Source: Salvator merianae
Lineage: Eukaryota > Chordata > Lepidosauria > Squamata > Teiidae
DNA: 64,000 nucleotides
Assembly (NCBI GenBank): GCA_003586115.2
Contig: QVOM02000073.1
Span: 42,917,145-42,981,144 of the forward strand
Direction: 5' to 3'
The position numbers and the translations under genes were made by a program. Every line of letters begins with the position of its first letter. Position 1 is the stretch's first letter. The notes beneath the pieces were generated by a model that was not told the origin of the DNA, ran no database searches, and saw only the letters and a list, made by a program, of their open reading frames with translations. Shown in pieces: positions 1 to 10,935 of this stretch.

Positions 1-369
1 GGAGCTGATAGCCAGCTTCTGGTAAAGTGTATTCACACTCTGAATGCACTGCCACACCATGTTCTTTGGCTACCCCGCATGATCACGTAATCATGCCTGT
101 GCATGCTTGCATGCTGCACAGCACTGCTGGTCACCATGGCAGCAGCCAGCCACTGCCTGGCCACTGTCATGGTGAAGATCAAGCCAGCATACCAGCACCT
201 GCACCACGAATGCTGGTATCCTGCTGATGGTCATGAATACAGCCACGCGGTGCAGATGGTGTCTGTGCTGCACGGTCAATTTCACCATGGAATGTTTGCT
301 GTATTCACCATGTTTGCTGTATTTCACCATGCTGGCAAACATTCCATGGGGGAACGTATGAACAGGCCC
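1..369 (-). mobile_element. Family A MITE, right part, cut by window edge
   Basis: The right end reads GTATGAACAGGCCC and is followed by TAA (370-372). That is the inverted form of the GGGCCTGTTTGCAC ends seen at 4200 and 42786. The inside shares blocks with other copies, such as a CACCATGG..CAGC..GCCA block and short GCATTTGCA-like words. The order of blocks is reversed relative to the copy at 42786, so it is placed on the minus strand. The left end lies outside the window. Terminal inverted repeats plus a TAA flank fit a non-autonomous PIF/Harbinger-type element; that class is inferred. Three short overlapping frames here are not credible genes. Confidence 0.6.
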
Positions 370-1590
370 TAAGGTGCTACTAGGCCTCCTTGTTTACTGA
401 TCCATACTAACGCAGCTACATCTTTGAATTCTACCTCAATGAATATCGGTTTTCAGCTTAGCATTTAGTAGTGCTCAGATCTGGTTTCATTTAAAATTGT
501 TCTATGAATGTACAACAAGTAATGGTAAACATGTATATAACATCTGGTTGACTAATTTAGTCTTTAGATGCCAAGGGAATATATCTGTGTGTGTATGTGT
601 GCATAGGCCTGGTTGACATACGTACATCAAAATGGGATTTCCCTCTTCTGTTTCACCACCGGCAATATAAAGTCCCTGACTTGGTCCTTGATAACTATCT
701 GGATGAAAGAAAGTCTAAGAACTTCATGTCCCATGACAGAAGATGGACAGGTTATAAATCACATAAGACAGACAGGTCCTAATATTTCATAATGCGAATA
801 AAAAATGACAAGATATTGCAAAAATGCCCATCTCCTTGTTAATACACTTTAATTCAAAGAATTGCTTGAGCTTTTCTACTGCTTAGAACTACATTCTGCT
901 TTAAGCTCGTTCTTTCAATCATTGTTTATCATTTTTATTTATTTTGACATATTCAAAAGGATTTGTTGGTTGTTGCCCTTCGGTATAAACAAAATACTGT
1001 CATTAGTCTTCCTGCCAAACTTATTTGTTTCTATATTCTTTATATCACCTGTGAAATTACTCTGGATTTAACAGATGGAGAAACTGGCTGTTATTGCTAC
1101 CAGTTGTGAATCAAGAATGGTTTAAATATATACCAACAGCAATACAAAAAACCTTCACTGTGTGTGGTTAGATTCTGATATTTCTTACGATCAGTCAACA
1201 GATGTTGTTGCTGCTTTTTACTATTGAAAGCAATAAAAGTGCCTTCCAATGACCCAAAATCCCATATCCTGACTTTAAGTATACTTTAACATCAACTAGT
1301 GTAGCAGCTGTAGTACCAGAATGAAGATGAATGGACTAAACCTTTCTCATTGCACCTGGAATTGCAGCACAAAGGAATCAGCAGAATACTACTTAGGTGA
1401 AGGGAGGTATACAAATAAAAAATACTGATTTTTTTTTTAAAAAAATGTGGCTCCAGTTTATTGGTCTTTCTGTCAACTGATTTTCCCAGTTATCAGATAG
1501 ACTGAAAAGTGTTAAATTGAATGCTCTTGCCATCACTGTCAGAAGACCTGACCAGAAAATAGCAATGAAGAGATGCCTGTTTGCTACATG
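370..1590. other. Unassigned AT-rich stretch
   Basis: I recognise no gene, RNA or repeat family. There is a T-run followed by an A-run near 1429-1446. The short open frames lack any recognisable domain and have no sign of coding bias. Confidence 0.4.
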
Positions 1591-2360
1591 GAGCACACAG
1601 AAACCATGTTTATTATGTATTTATATGATTTTTATACCGCCATACACTGAAGTCTCAAGATTGTTCCTCAAGGGATGTGAGGAACATGCACACATATTCA
1701 GTCAATCCCTACCCAGGGTGGTTAACAAACAGAATAAAAACAATATAAAATTCTATTAAAAAAAGAATAAAAAGACATAGAAGACCAAAGTTAATATCCA
1801 AAAGTGTGTTTTCACCAAATGCCAAATTGGCAAATAATCAGTAACAATGCCTGGTGTCGTTGTGGAAATTGGGCAGAGATAGCCTTCTCTGTAGCAACAT
1901 CAGAGAGGGATAGTATTGTCATGAGGGGCTCTTCTGGGGTTCTTAAGTGATGGACCCCTTCAGGTATTTGGGTCCCAAGCCATTCAAGGTCTTACAAGTC
2001 AATGTTCCAACTGAATTGTGCCTAGAAGCAAGGCAGCAGCCATTGCTTATCTCTGAGGAATGGAATAATATGGGTCTAACAGGAAACACCTGCAGAAGTT
2101 CAGTTTGTGAACTGTCTTCAATGGCAGCCCATCACAGAACACATTACAGTGGTACAACCTGGAGTTCATAAGAACATGCACTACTGTGGCCAGGTTATCT
2201 CGGTCTAGAAGGACTTAATCTGTCTTATTCACCTAGAATGGAAATAGGCACTCCTGAGACCTTTTCGCACTTTACCCTAGCCCTCTCGATGTTGCTGAAC
2301 TATAGCTCACTCCAGCCCCAACTAGCATGGCTAGTGGCAAGGGATGTTGGAAATTGCAGT
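1591..2360 (-). mobile_element. L2-like LINE 3' region or related squamate repeat, antisense
   Basis: Read on the plus strand it starts with a TTTATATGATTTTTATACCGCC-like block, then a 'ggtggttaacaaacagaataaaaac' type block. It passes through 'cccaagccattcaaggtc' and ends with a 'gatgttgctgaactatagctc' block. The same order in fragments occurs at 13029, 19975, 31545, 45160 and 55340. The A-rich tail signature lies at the left, so the element reads leftwards. Family assignment to L2 comes from memory of squamate LINE 3' ends and is uncertain. The copy is old. Confidence 0.45.
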
Positions 2361-2521
2361 TCAGCATACTCTGGAAACCCACAGATTAGTCTCAGTGCAC
2401 AGTTCATATCTAGAAATGGGGCTGCATTGTACAGCTCTGAACTTTCACAAACTAGAAAGAACAAACTGTCAATTGTATGTATGCTGGAAAGCTCTACATT
2501 TGTGCATTTTCTGCAGATTAA

Positions 2522-3175
2522 AGGTGTGTTCAGACTAGATATTTCAGTCATCTTCTGGATGAATTTGACCCAGGGGGAGCACACAAGAAATAAGAAAATT
2601 TGTCTTACGCTGCCTCCAAGTGCCTCCAAGCCTGCAAATATTTGCCCCTTCAACAGCCAGGAGAAAAGAGCTCTCAGGTTGCCTTAGAGCTGAGTGGGGA
2701 GCACCTCCACCAATCACAGCCTTGCAGGAACTTATCAGACAATTGGACAGGGTGGGAGGGGTACCAGCGAGCTCTTACAGGCACCGGGAACTTTTGCACT
2801 CAATTAAACAGATCGAAGGAAACTGAAAGTGTAACTAACTTAATAATTCCTATCCTGCCTTCTGTACTTAAAAAGCACACTAGACTTTGTATAATAGTGG
2901 GGGGAGAGAGAGACTTGAGTTTTTTCAGAATGTTTCTTTTGAGAACAAAAGAAAAATGGCAGCTAAGGCACACCCAGTAGTCAATCAGTGTACAGTACCC
3001 TTTGCAGGTTTGATACTTGTCTGTTAGCAAAGAGGCTGTACTACGGGTGAGTGTTGAATCGGCTCAACGGGTAACTGTGTTTGGAAGGCTTTTTTCTTTT
3101 TTTTCCCTGTGTGCCCAGGAATCATTCACTCCTTTTATTCAGGCAGTTTCAAAAATCGCTAGTCTGAACATACCC
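2522..3175 (+). mobile_element. Family B MITE, complete, TAA target duplication
   Basis: The left end is AGGTGTGTTCAGACTAG and the right end is CTAGTCTGAACATACCC, which are inverted copies with few differences. TAA stands immediately outside both ends (2519-2521 and 3176-3178). Length is 654 bp. There is no long open frame with a transposase motif, so it is non-autonomous. Three-base TWA duplications are typical of PIF/Harbinger elements; that class is inferred. The interior matches, in reverse, the copy at 24903-25770. Confidence 0.75.
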
Positions 3176-4199
3176 TAAGCTTATTCTGTAACACATGCAG
3201 TGCTTCCAGGTTTATTCAAATCAAATATTGCTAGTATCAGCTGGATGCAATGGACTTTCTAGCTTGTTGTTCTACATAGTTCAATGTTTAATTTGCTATG
3301 ATTCAGGGATGATTTCTGAGGCAGCCACTCAACACATGGAGCAGCGCAAAGCTCCTTTGCATTTAAACATAGCAAAGAGTCATGCATATCATTGTCTACT
3401 CTCTGACCCTAATATTGGACTCTGATCAATGCTGTGCTCATCATTATCAGGTTAATTTCCCTTTCCTGCCAGCACGTTTGCTTTGACACATTTGATCATC
3501 ACCACTGTCTTGAATAATTTGATGATTAAAAAGATGATTTAATGCTGTAGTATAAGCATGGCAGATGGTTAATGGAAAGGGGAAGGGGAGTCAATTCAGA
3601 GTCATGATGTTCAGTCTAAATTACTTCCAGCACCCTTAACATCAAGAGATGTGCTAAGTTGCTGGGAGCATATGGCTCAGCATTATGGTACGATTTTTAT
3701 GGTCTAAGTGCACAGCAAGTACATGGAACTTAGAGTCACTTAAGCAGGCCTCAAGAAGAAGCCATTGTGTTCTGCTGCCATTAGAGGCAAATAAACAACA
3801 GTAAGACATAATGAGCTATGATTCAGGTATGAGAGAAAAAAGTTCCATGTAGTTAATTGTTTATTGCTCAGAAAGATGCGTAACGTGACATGCATCTAGA
3901 GGATATAGGTATTTCGCTGATCAGGAGCAAGCCTCCCTACATTCTACCTTTCTTTCTAGGCTGACTTTTGGAAATCAAAGCTGTGCTGTAGCTTTTGATG
4001 TGGAACATCCATACCACTTCCCAGATATCAAACAAGCTTAAATGAAATCAAGCTAAGGGAACAAAGCAGTCCTTATCCAGGACCTAATTATTTGTAACAT
4101 GAAAGGTATCTGTTTTCCCAAAGACCTTCCAAGAGTGCTTATTCCTGCTTTTGGAACAAAAGCGTCATCTAAGCAATGGCCATATCACTTGAAGACTAA
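3176..4199. other. Unassigned stretch
   Basis: No recognisable gene or repeat. The short frame at 3195-3425 shows no domain. Confidence 0.4.
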
Positions 4200-4312
4200 G
4201 GGCCTGTTTGCATGTTATGCTAGCAAATGTCAGGAACTTTGCAGAGGCCTGAGTGGCTGGGAGCGGGCTACAGCTGCTCCCGATCGCTCCTAGCTATGGA
4301 GCACTGTGAGGT
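4200..4312 (-). mobile_element. Family A MITE fragment
   Basis: Begins GGGCCTGTTTGCA directly after TAA (4197-4199). It carries the GCTGCTCCCGATCGCTCC and CTATGGAGCACT blocks shared with the copies at 10301 and 42786. It stops after about 113 bp, just before the Gypsy relic, so the rest is missing. Confidence 0.55.
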
Positions 4313-4424
4313 ACAGAGTTCCCTGGGTTTTGCTAATTTCTAGCACAGATTTAACTCTGGTTTTGCTGAGATTGCAGCCCCAACAACCAGATTCTTTAAA
4401 GGCAACAAGACTTCCAAACCTGGC

Positions 4425-6035
4425 AAATAGAAGTGCCTGCATTTCCAGAGTTTCTCTGGTCCCTTGACTTTCAGGCTGCTTTTGAGAATCTCAAGGGACA
4501 TTTTGAAAAGGGCACTGTCCTAAAGCATCCTGACCTAGCCAAGACCTTTGTTGTTCATTGTGATGCCAGTAACATCACCGTGGGGAGGGGCTGCTGCAAA
4601 CATATTCCTAAACAGGTAAATTGCACCCTGCATCTTTGTTTTCCATCAATTAACCCCAGCAGAACAACTATTCAGTCTTGAATCATGAACTGCTGGCTGC
4701 CACATATTGTTTTCTTGAAAGAGATAGTGTCTTAAGGGCACAAGACACAAAAACCTACAGGCATTTCCAACTCCACATAAGTTTTCTCCCCATCAACTCT
4801 GGTGGTCTAAGTTTTTCACTCATTTTGGCTTCACCCTTAAATATATCAAAGGCATGATGAATGGTCTTGCTGACACTTTGGCTTGCAAACCCCAATACCA
4901 TGCACCTGAGCTGTCAAAGGATGCCATTATTCTATCAGCTAAACACTTAGGTCTCACAGTTCTGGATATTGAAAACCCTTGACTACATGAGCTCAGATCT
5001 CAGCTCCCTGACAGACCGCCAATTCCTCCAAACTATCTCATTTCAATGACTTACCCACCATGGATAATAAACCACACATTTCCAAAACTCTTTGCCCCAT
5101 TTGTTTTTGCAATTTCATCATGACAGTCTTGCTGTGGGCCATTTTGAGTTCTTGAAAGCACTCGTATCACTGAAACAATGATACTGATGGCCTGGCATGC
5201 ACAAAAAGAATTGAAATTTATTTTCACTCCTGTCCTGTTTGCTCTACACCTAAGTAGATTCCTTCCAAACCTAAAGGACTGTTATGCCTGCTGCTCACAC
5301 TTTCTTGCCCTTAGGAAGTAATCTCCGTGGACTTTACTTATTTTCTTTGTCCATTGCTTGTAAATTGCTTTGAGCATGCCATGGAAAGGTGATATACAAA
5401 TAAAATGATGATGGTTATGGTGGTGGTGATGGTGATTTCATCATTGTTCTTCCTCCTTCCTCTGGTTTTATCTGGACTGCAATTGACCATTTTTCATGTA
5501 GGGTTCATTTAATTACTTATAAACAGATTTTTCCCATGCCTCAACTGGTTAAGCTTTTTATGGAACATATTTTCAAACTGGATGGGATATCCTCATGTAA
5601 CATCTCTGACAGGTGGGGGTCACAGATAACAGCAAGATTTTGGAAATCCTTTGCTTCCCCATTTTCCATTGAATCTTTTTGTGTAATGAACCTTCTCCCT
5701 CTTTCTATCAGAAAGAGGTGAACTAATAGATGGATTTTGAAATTTCTAATATATTGGATTCTCATCTGACTCTGATATACTGGATTCTCATGAGAAGTTA
5801 CAGTATTTGGTTCATTGGGTGGGTTACATCAACTCGCAATGCTCTTGGATTGATGCCGAAAATGTTAATGCAAAGAGATTGGCTTCATTCTTTTCATGCT
5901 TGTTTTCTTGACAAGCCTGGCCCTGGCCCTTTGATTCCTTTTCTGCTTTTGCAGTTCCTACGTTGCCCTCAGGAGAGGGGGACTTACTTGGAAGTGGGAA
6001 TAATGTCAGCCTGGACACTAAGTTGCCATCCTTGA
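4425..6035 (+). pseudogene. Ty3/Gypsy retrotransposon pol relic (RNase H and integrase)
   Basis: Translated pieces in shifting plus frames line up in the order expected for Gypsy pol. At 4433-4600 there is 'DFQAAFENLKGHF..GTVLKHP' and 'FVVHCDAS', the start of the RNase H domain. Near 4680 is 'NHELLAATYCF', and near 4855 'NGLADTLACKPQY', the RNase H end. At 5120-5330 comes the integrase zinc region ('VGHFEFLKA', then 'SCPVCS'). At 5536-5680 is the integrase core ('FMEHIFKLDG', 'SDRWGSQITARFWKSF'). At 5880-5925 is a C-terminal 'FHACFLDKPGPGP' piece. Several frameshifts and stops, plus a foreign insertion at about 5341-5440, show it is dead. Gag, protease and most of the reverse transcriptase are absent. 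Confidence 0.8.
5341..5440 (+). mobile_element. Short L2/SINE-type 3' tail inserted in the Gypsy relic
   Basis: The block 'aaattgctttgagcatgcca' followed by 'gatatacaaataaaatgatg' and a GGT/GAT-rich simple tail looks like the 3' end of a squamate L2-like LINE or a SINE that borrows it. It interrupts the Gypsy integrase between the 'VISVDFTYFLCP' and 'LPPSSGFIWTAIDHFS' readings, which are adjacent in the family. It is therefore a younger, nested insertion. Confidence 0.5.
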
Positions 6036-6400
6036 AACTATGTAATACTAGTTAGTACTTGCTTGTGTTCCTTACTGATTTCCTTTGCTGTAGTATAAGA
6101 GTATACTTGTTATGTGATAATTGGAAGTGGTGCTGTTTCAAGGCTGTTAAAGGCCTCAGAACATGAAGAGAGTTAACTAGGATGTCTTGAAATGTACACC
6201 ATCCTGGCTAAAGTGGTGGAAAAGTGTCAAAGGATACATATAATTGCAGATGCTATATTCTGTATGATGTTTAACCAATAAACACTGGCATGATGTTGCT
6301 AAGCAAGTCTTCATATCTTGAACTTGGGAACCTGGAATGGTAATCTGACAGTGCCTATGTCACTCCCCCAGGGTGCTACCAAACAGCTAAATTAGTTCAT
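6036..6400 (+). other. Possible Gypsy 3' LTR or flank
   Basis: This directly follows the Gypsy pol relic and contains an AATAAA signal near 6279 ('accaataaacactgg'). An LTR is expected here, but no matching 5' copy exists in the window and I cannot fix the edges. It may be plain flanking DNA. Confidence 0.2.
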
Positions 6401-6541
6401 ACTTGTGGATCCTTTGGCAATTGCCACACCTTCAAACAGTCAGGAAGATCTTTGTTCTGAAGCCATTAAATAAATAAATAAACAAACATCATTCATCTTT
6501 AAATAATAGCTTTCCTGTTCATCTTTCATAAATCTCAGTGC

Positions 6542-6867
6542 TAGAGATGTCAAATTTGGTTTATGGTAGAACAGTTCAAATTGAGCCATTTGGTTTGACC
6601 CTGTTCAATTTGAACCAAACCATCATCCAATTCAAAAGCAGTTGGTTCAATTTGAAACAAACCAGGGTTTTTTGATTGAACACAATCAAACTGAACAGTT
6701 CAGTTTGAATTATTCTAAAACAACCCTATCTGGGCCTTTTCTTACAACAGAAAATTATGCAATTCTGCACATTCTGAAATGGGGGGGGGAGAGAACCTGT
6801 ACAATCTGGTACATTCGACCTGGTTCTAGATCAAACTGATTTGATTTTGAGTTCATGCACATCTCTT
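6542..6867. mobile_element. hAT-like MITE, 8 bp target duplication
   Basis: The left end is TAGAGATGTCAAA and the right end is TGCACATCTCTT, which pair as inverted repeats. The 8 bp CTCAGTGC stands on both sides (6534-6541 and 6868-6875), a perfect duplication as made by hAT transposases. The inside is rich in self-complementary words such as 'ggttcaatttgaa' and 'ttcaaattgaacc'. Length is 326 bp, with no transposase frame. It belongs with the elements at 9915 and 52686 by its ends. Confidence 0.78.
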
Positions 6868-7950
6868 CTCAGTGCCATTCCTACCTTCAAAGTTGCACCA
6901 GCTAGACAAAAGTATTGACAGGCAGTAAATCCTATACAGATCCTGATATGTTAGTATAGTGTTTGCAATTTTAAAGAAAAATGTGTTAGCATCATATGGA
7001 AAGGAGGGAAATCCAGACAAAATAAAAGCAATATGATATAGCCCCACAGGTATAACAGTCAGAAATTGAAGCATTTTTACCACCTTATCATTCAATAATC
7101 AACTAATGGAAAAGCACCCAAAACCTTGCTTCCATATTAACCTTCCTATAGGAGAGAGAGAGGCATTAATTCACTCCAGAATTCATTTATGGTTGTATTT
7201 ACATAATATTGCTATAATGTACTATAAGCACAAAATTCACTCTGAAATATTAGTATATCCATGGAGAACATAAGCATATGGCAATATATTAATGCAGACA
7301 GATGGTAAGAAATAGGAAATTCATTTGGGAATTCTATGAAAGATGCAAAATGTTCATTTGGGACAGGCCGATGCCTCTCATAGGAGATTGCTGGGAGCAG
7401 GCTGAGCTTCTTGAATACCAATAGTCAACAGCTTTCTGCCTACTTGTGTTTGACACATGGGAATCTTTTTTTTTTTTTTTTTCCCCTTGCAACAGAAATG
7501 TCAGTAACATTTCCAGGACAGAGCTATAGCCTTGCAAAGCATTCTTGCATGCAGTGAAGTGAATAAGATTTGATATTGAATAAATCAGTTGAGCAATTGA
7601 CTGTGGCTGTCAAATAGCAAGCAATATAACCAAACCAATCCCATATGGGCCTTCTTAGAAGTAACATCTATTGGCTTCAGTGGGACCTCCAATAGGACAT
7701 TCTAACACTTATCTAGCCATGAAATACAATGTTAAACAATGCTTAGCCCTAGTGATGGGCATTCAGGTCTTTGGGTCCCAAAGCACCAGGACATTGCATT
7801 GAAGCCAGAAACATGCAAGACATTTTGCAGGAAAAACCTATCTGCAATATCATTTTCTTTTTATCATGAAACTGACTACAGTAAGGGTGCTCAAATGCAA
7901 ACCTCCAAATATTCCTGAATTATAGTTCCCATCATTCCATTCCAGCCTAG
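6868..7950. other. Mostly unassigned, with a T-run
   Basis: No recognisable gene. A poly-T tract lies near 7467-7483. A short 'cttcttagaagtaacatctattggcttcagtggg' type block near 7650-7686 resembles a common squamate palindromic repeat, but only part is present. 'tgaattatagttcccatcat' near 7916 resembles the block at 2290-2360. Confidence 0.3.
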
Positions 7951-7954
7951 TAAG

Positions 7955-8500
7955 TTTTAGAGCAGTTCTGTGGGGCCTCTCTTAGCAAGATCAAAGATAG
8001 TCTGCAAGTCTAGAGATGGGGATAAATAAGCCAAAGAGGGATAACATGGAACAGAGAAAGGGAAATTATTTAAATACTAAATTGTTAAATTTGTAGATTC
8101 TCCATTGAATGGGGGGGGGGGCATTTAATGGAGGCATTAAAGTCATGTCTCCATTTCATAGCCAAGATTTCTTTGATAAGCCCCCAGACTGGCCAGGGTC
8201 CATTTATTCCCCATCAAAGCATTTGGAGGGAGTCACCAGTGCTCTAGGGGCACATCAAAAGTCCCTAAATGGCAGTGTGCCTAAAGGTCTCGAGCTTCCA
8301 CATTGATGGGGCACCTTGCTGTGGCAAAGCAAGCTACAATGACTCAAGAGCTTGGTGTGCTGCACAGGAAAGGTGCTCACAGATACCGATGTTTCTTATA
8401 ATGCATTTCACTGAGCAATATGGGCAATAAACACATGGAATGATTTATATTTTAGGGCAATTCTGTGGGGCCTCTCTTAGCAAGATCAAAGATAGGCCAT
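7955..8500. repeat. Pair of near-identical 45 bp direct repeats
   Basis: The block 'ttctgtggggcctctcttag' followed by 'caagatcaaagatag' occurs at about 7958-8003 and again at about 8454-8498, with two or three differences. The copies are about 495 bp apart in the same orientation. The DNA between has a G-run (8110-8119) but no recognised coding. It could be a local duplication or the ends of an unrecognised element. Confidence 0.6.
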
Positions 8501-8784
8501 GAGGTATGTTAGCTGAGCCAGCTGGGCTGCTGTGAGACCATGTCAAAGACCTCCACCTGAAGCACCTTCTGCCACATACATGAAGCCAAGGCTTAAATGA
8601 CATCAGTTGCCCTCATGTTGTTGTTGCTTATTATTGTGTGCTTCCTATGCACTTTTGTCTGCTTGCATTATTTTGTATAATGTCCCCATTTGGGGACATG
8701 TCCATTATCTTTATATCCCCCATCACATAGCAGATATGTTCCAGAAAAATTATTTTATTGAAAATTCTTTTCTCTATTACAACA

Positions 8785-9160
8785 CCAGGACCAGGAGTCA
8801 CTCTGTGAAACTGAAGGGCAGAAGAGTTTTAACTCACAAGCAGAAATATTTTTTTCACCCAGAGGATCATCTGGAATTTACTACAAAAAGAGGAGGTGTC
8901 AGCAACTAGCCTGAATAGCTTTAAGAAAGGGTTAGACAAATTTATGGAGGATAGGATGCTTAGATATTGCCTCCAGGATGAAGAGACAGACATGATGCCT
9001 CTTGAGACCATTTGCAGAGAACTGAGAGCACATCAGATTTGTCTTCATCTTCTGCTTGAGAATGCCCGGAAGCAATTAGTGGGCCACTGTGTGAGACACG
9101 GTGCTGAGCTAAAAGGGCTGTGGCTTGATCCAGAAGGACTCCTCTTGTGTCCTTATGTAA
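8785..9160 (+). mobile_element. CR1-type LINE 3' end (TTCTTATG group)
   Basis: The plus frame reads 'SHSVKLKGRR', 'KYFFHPEDH' and 'TSLNSFKKGLDKFMED', the reverse-transcriptase C-terminus seen also at 53213-53400 on the minus strand. After it comes the 3' untranslated block 'cttctgcttgagaatgcccg'. The end is 'cttgatccagaaggactcct' plus 'tgtgtccttatgta'. It is 5'-truncated and diverged. Confidence 0.75.
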
Positions 9161-9914
9161 TAATCTTAGGCTGGAGTCCACTCTCTTCCTTTATACTTCT
9201 AAGGTGCTCTTTCAAACCACACAGAAAAAAAAAATCTGATTTTGAAATAAAGAATCCACTCCCTAACTGACATTATCATCTAAGAAAATTCAAGTCTTCT
9301 CATAACTGGAGAAAGTTTATTTGGTTCATAAAGCATTTCCTGAAGCTCCCAATCCAGGAGATCTGGAGCTTTGGGTGGGCAAATGGTGAGTACAAATATG
9401 ATAGAGTTGTTGAACACTCCCAATATTCACAGCCCTTCATTTCTAATTCACTGCCCCAAGTGAAAAAGGGGCAGGAATTAGCTACATCAAGAGAGAATTA
9501 AGTCATCTGTTCCTTGCCAGCAGAATTTCTGATCTTTCTGATTTGCATCTATCTGAAATTCTTTCCCTAACATTTTTAATAACATTAACATCTAATCATT
9601 TGACTGCAACACCAAACCCTTTTGGATCTACCATCTCAGCTTCAGGGCCAATTTCTAGCAGTTGCTATAGTTAGATGAAACAGCTGTCCTTAAGATGCAT
9701 TTAAATAATAACACTGGATCTCTTTGATATTGGGCTCTGTGTGTGTTGTGCTTTGAGGGTATGAAGTCCTAAAGGACATAATACCAAAACTGGCTTTATT
9801 TCATATTCAAAGATGCTAGTCATTCAAAGATGTGTCGTATACTACATTGCTGATTTATGTATAGATGGATGGATGGACAGATATAGAGATAACATAAATT
9901 ATATGTCACCACAT
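9161..9914. other. Unassigned stretch
   Basis: No gene or repeat family recognised. A short GGAT-type run lies near 9866-9878. Confidence 0.4.
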
Positions 9915-10266
9915 TAGGGATGTGCATGAAAAAAATCATTTTCAGTTCACTTTCAAATGAAAATCTGTATTTTTGCTTCATCGGTAAATTTCATTGTCAA
10001 AAAATGCATTTTTTTGCAGTTGTTTTTGCAGTTTTTGCAATGTTTTTCACATTGAAAATGCCATTGAAAATACTGTTTTTGTGGTTCAAACACAGTGAAA
10101 ATATGAAAATTCAAAGAAAATTTCATTTTCACAAAAGAAGAGGCTGTTTCATTTTGATCAAAAACTATACATGCATAAAAAAGGTCATTTTCGTTTTGAT
10201 GCAAAAAATTGTGAAAATGATTTTTTTATGAACTTCCAAATGTGAACCAAAATTTGCACATCCCTA
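9915..10266. mobile_element. hAT-like MITE, perfect 8 bp target duplication
   Basis: Ends are TAGGGATGTGCA and TGCACATCCCTA, perfect inverted repeats. CACCACAT is duplicated exactly at 9907-9914 and 10267-10274. Length is 352 bp. The inside is AT-rich, built of 'gaaaatga' and 'tcattttc' words that fold back on each other. Both strands happen to be open for about 100 and 83 codons, which follows from this low-complexity composition and not from coding. Confidence 0.82.
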
Positions 10267-10300
10267 CACCACATCAAAAAGTTTATATTTTTATATCTGT

Positions 10301-10605
10301 GGAGGCCCTTATGACGCTGCTCCCGATCACAGCTAACTGTGGAGCACAAATTAGTGCTCCACAGCTTTACCAGGAGCTGATAGTCAGATGCTGGTAAAAT
10401 GCATTTGCACCCATTTCTGAGTGCAAATGCCAGTCACCATGACAGCACCTGGATGCTTCCTGGTCATTGCCACAGTAAGGTTCGAGCAAGGACACCAGCA
10501 TTTGCACTTAGTCTCCTGCTGGCAGTGCAGACTAGGGCTACACAGGATGCTTGGTGTCCACGCTGTGTGGTTAATACTACATTAGAACAGGATAATTTTC
10601 TCTTC
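10301..10605 (-). mobile_element. Family A MITE, partial
   Basis: Shares the order 'GCTGCTCCCGATCAC', 'GTGGAGCACAAATTAGTGCTCCAC', 'ACCAGGAGCTGATAG', 'CACCATGACAGCACC' and 'ACCAGCATTTGCACT' with other family A copies. Near the right end, 'attagaacaggataattttc' matches the left part of the copy at 38665. The order is reversed, hence minus. The GTGGAGCAC..GTGCTCCAC hairpin is preserved. The GGGCC ends are not clear on either side. Confidence 0.6.
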
Positions 10606-10734
10606 TTTCTTACAAGTGCTCTTAAGAGCACTTCTTTTGTCTCACTGAGTGATGGATTATGCAGATCCCTCTCACTGTTTGAGGGGTGTCATTAAATTGT
10701 CATGCAGATTCTATTTTTGCTTTGATTCGTATGT

Positions 10735-10935
10735 TGAGGCTGTAGAAGCCTGGAAAACAGAAGTTTGCCAGTTTGATCCCCAGCCACTCCCTGGAAGTAG
10801 GCAGTGGCAAGCCACTTCCGTATCTCTGCCAAGAAAACTGCAAAGAGTTGCCCATAGAGGTTCCTATGTAGTCAACCAGAAGTCAATTATGACTTAGTGG
10901 TAACCCAACAACACTACCAACGACAACAGTTTTAC
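10735..10935 (+). mobile_element. SINE-like repeat
   Basis: The block 'gaagcctggaaaacagaagt' then 'gtttgatccccagccac' (B-box-like), 'ggcagtggcaagccacttcc', 'gccaagaaaactgcaaagag' and 'cagaagtcaattatgactta' is followed by an AAC-rich tail. The layout (promoter-like B box, body, simple tail) fits a tRNA-derived SINE. The exact family is not identified. Confidence 0.5.

Noticed and set aside
9920..10231. Overlapping open frames on both strands, about 100 and 83 codons
   Set aside because: They lie wholly inside the hAT-like MITE at 9915-10266 and follow from its self-complementary low-complexity sequence.
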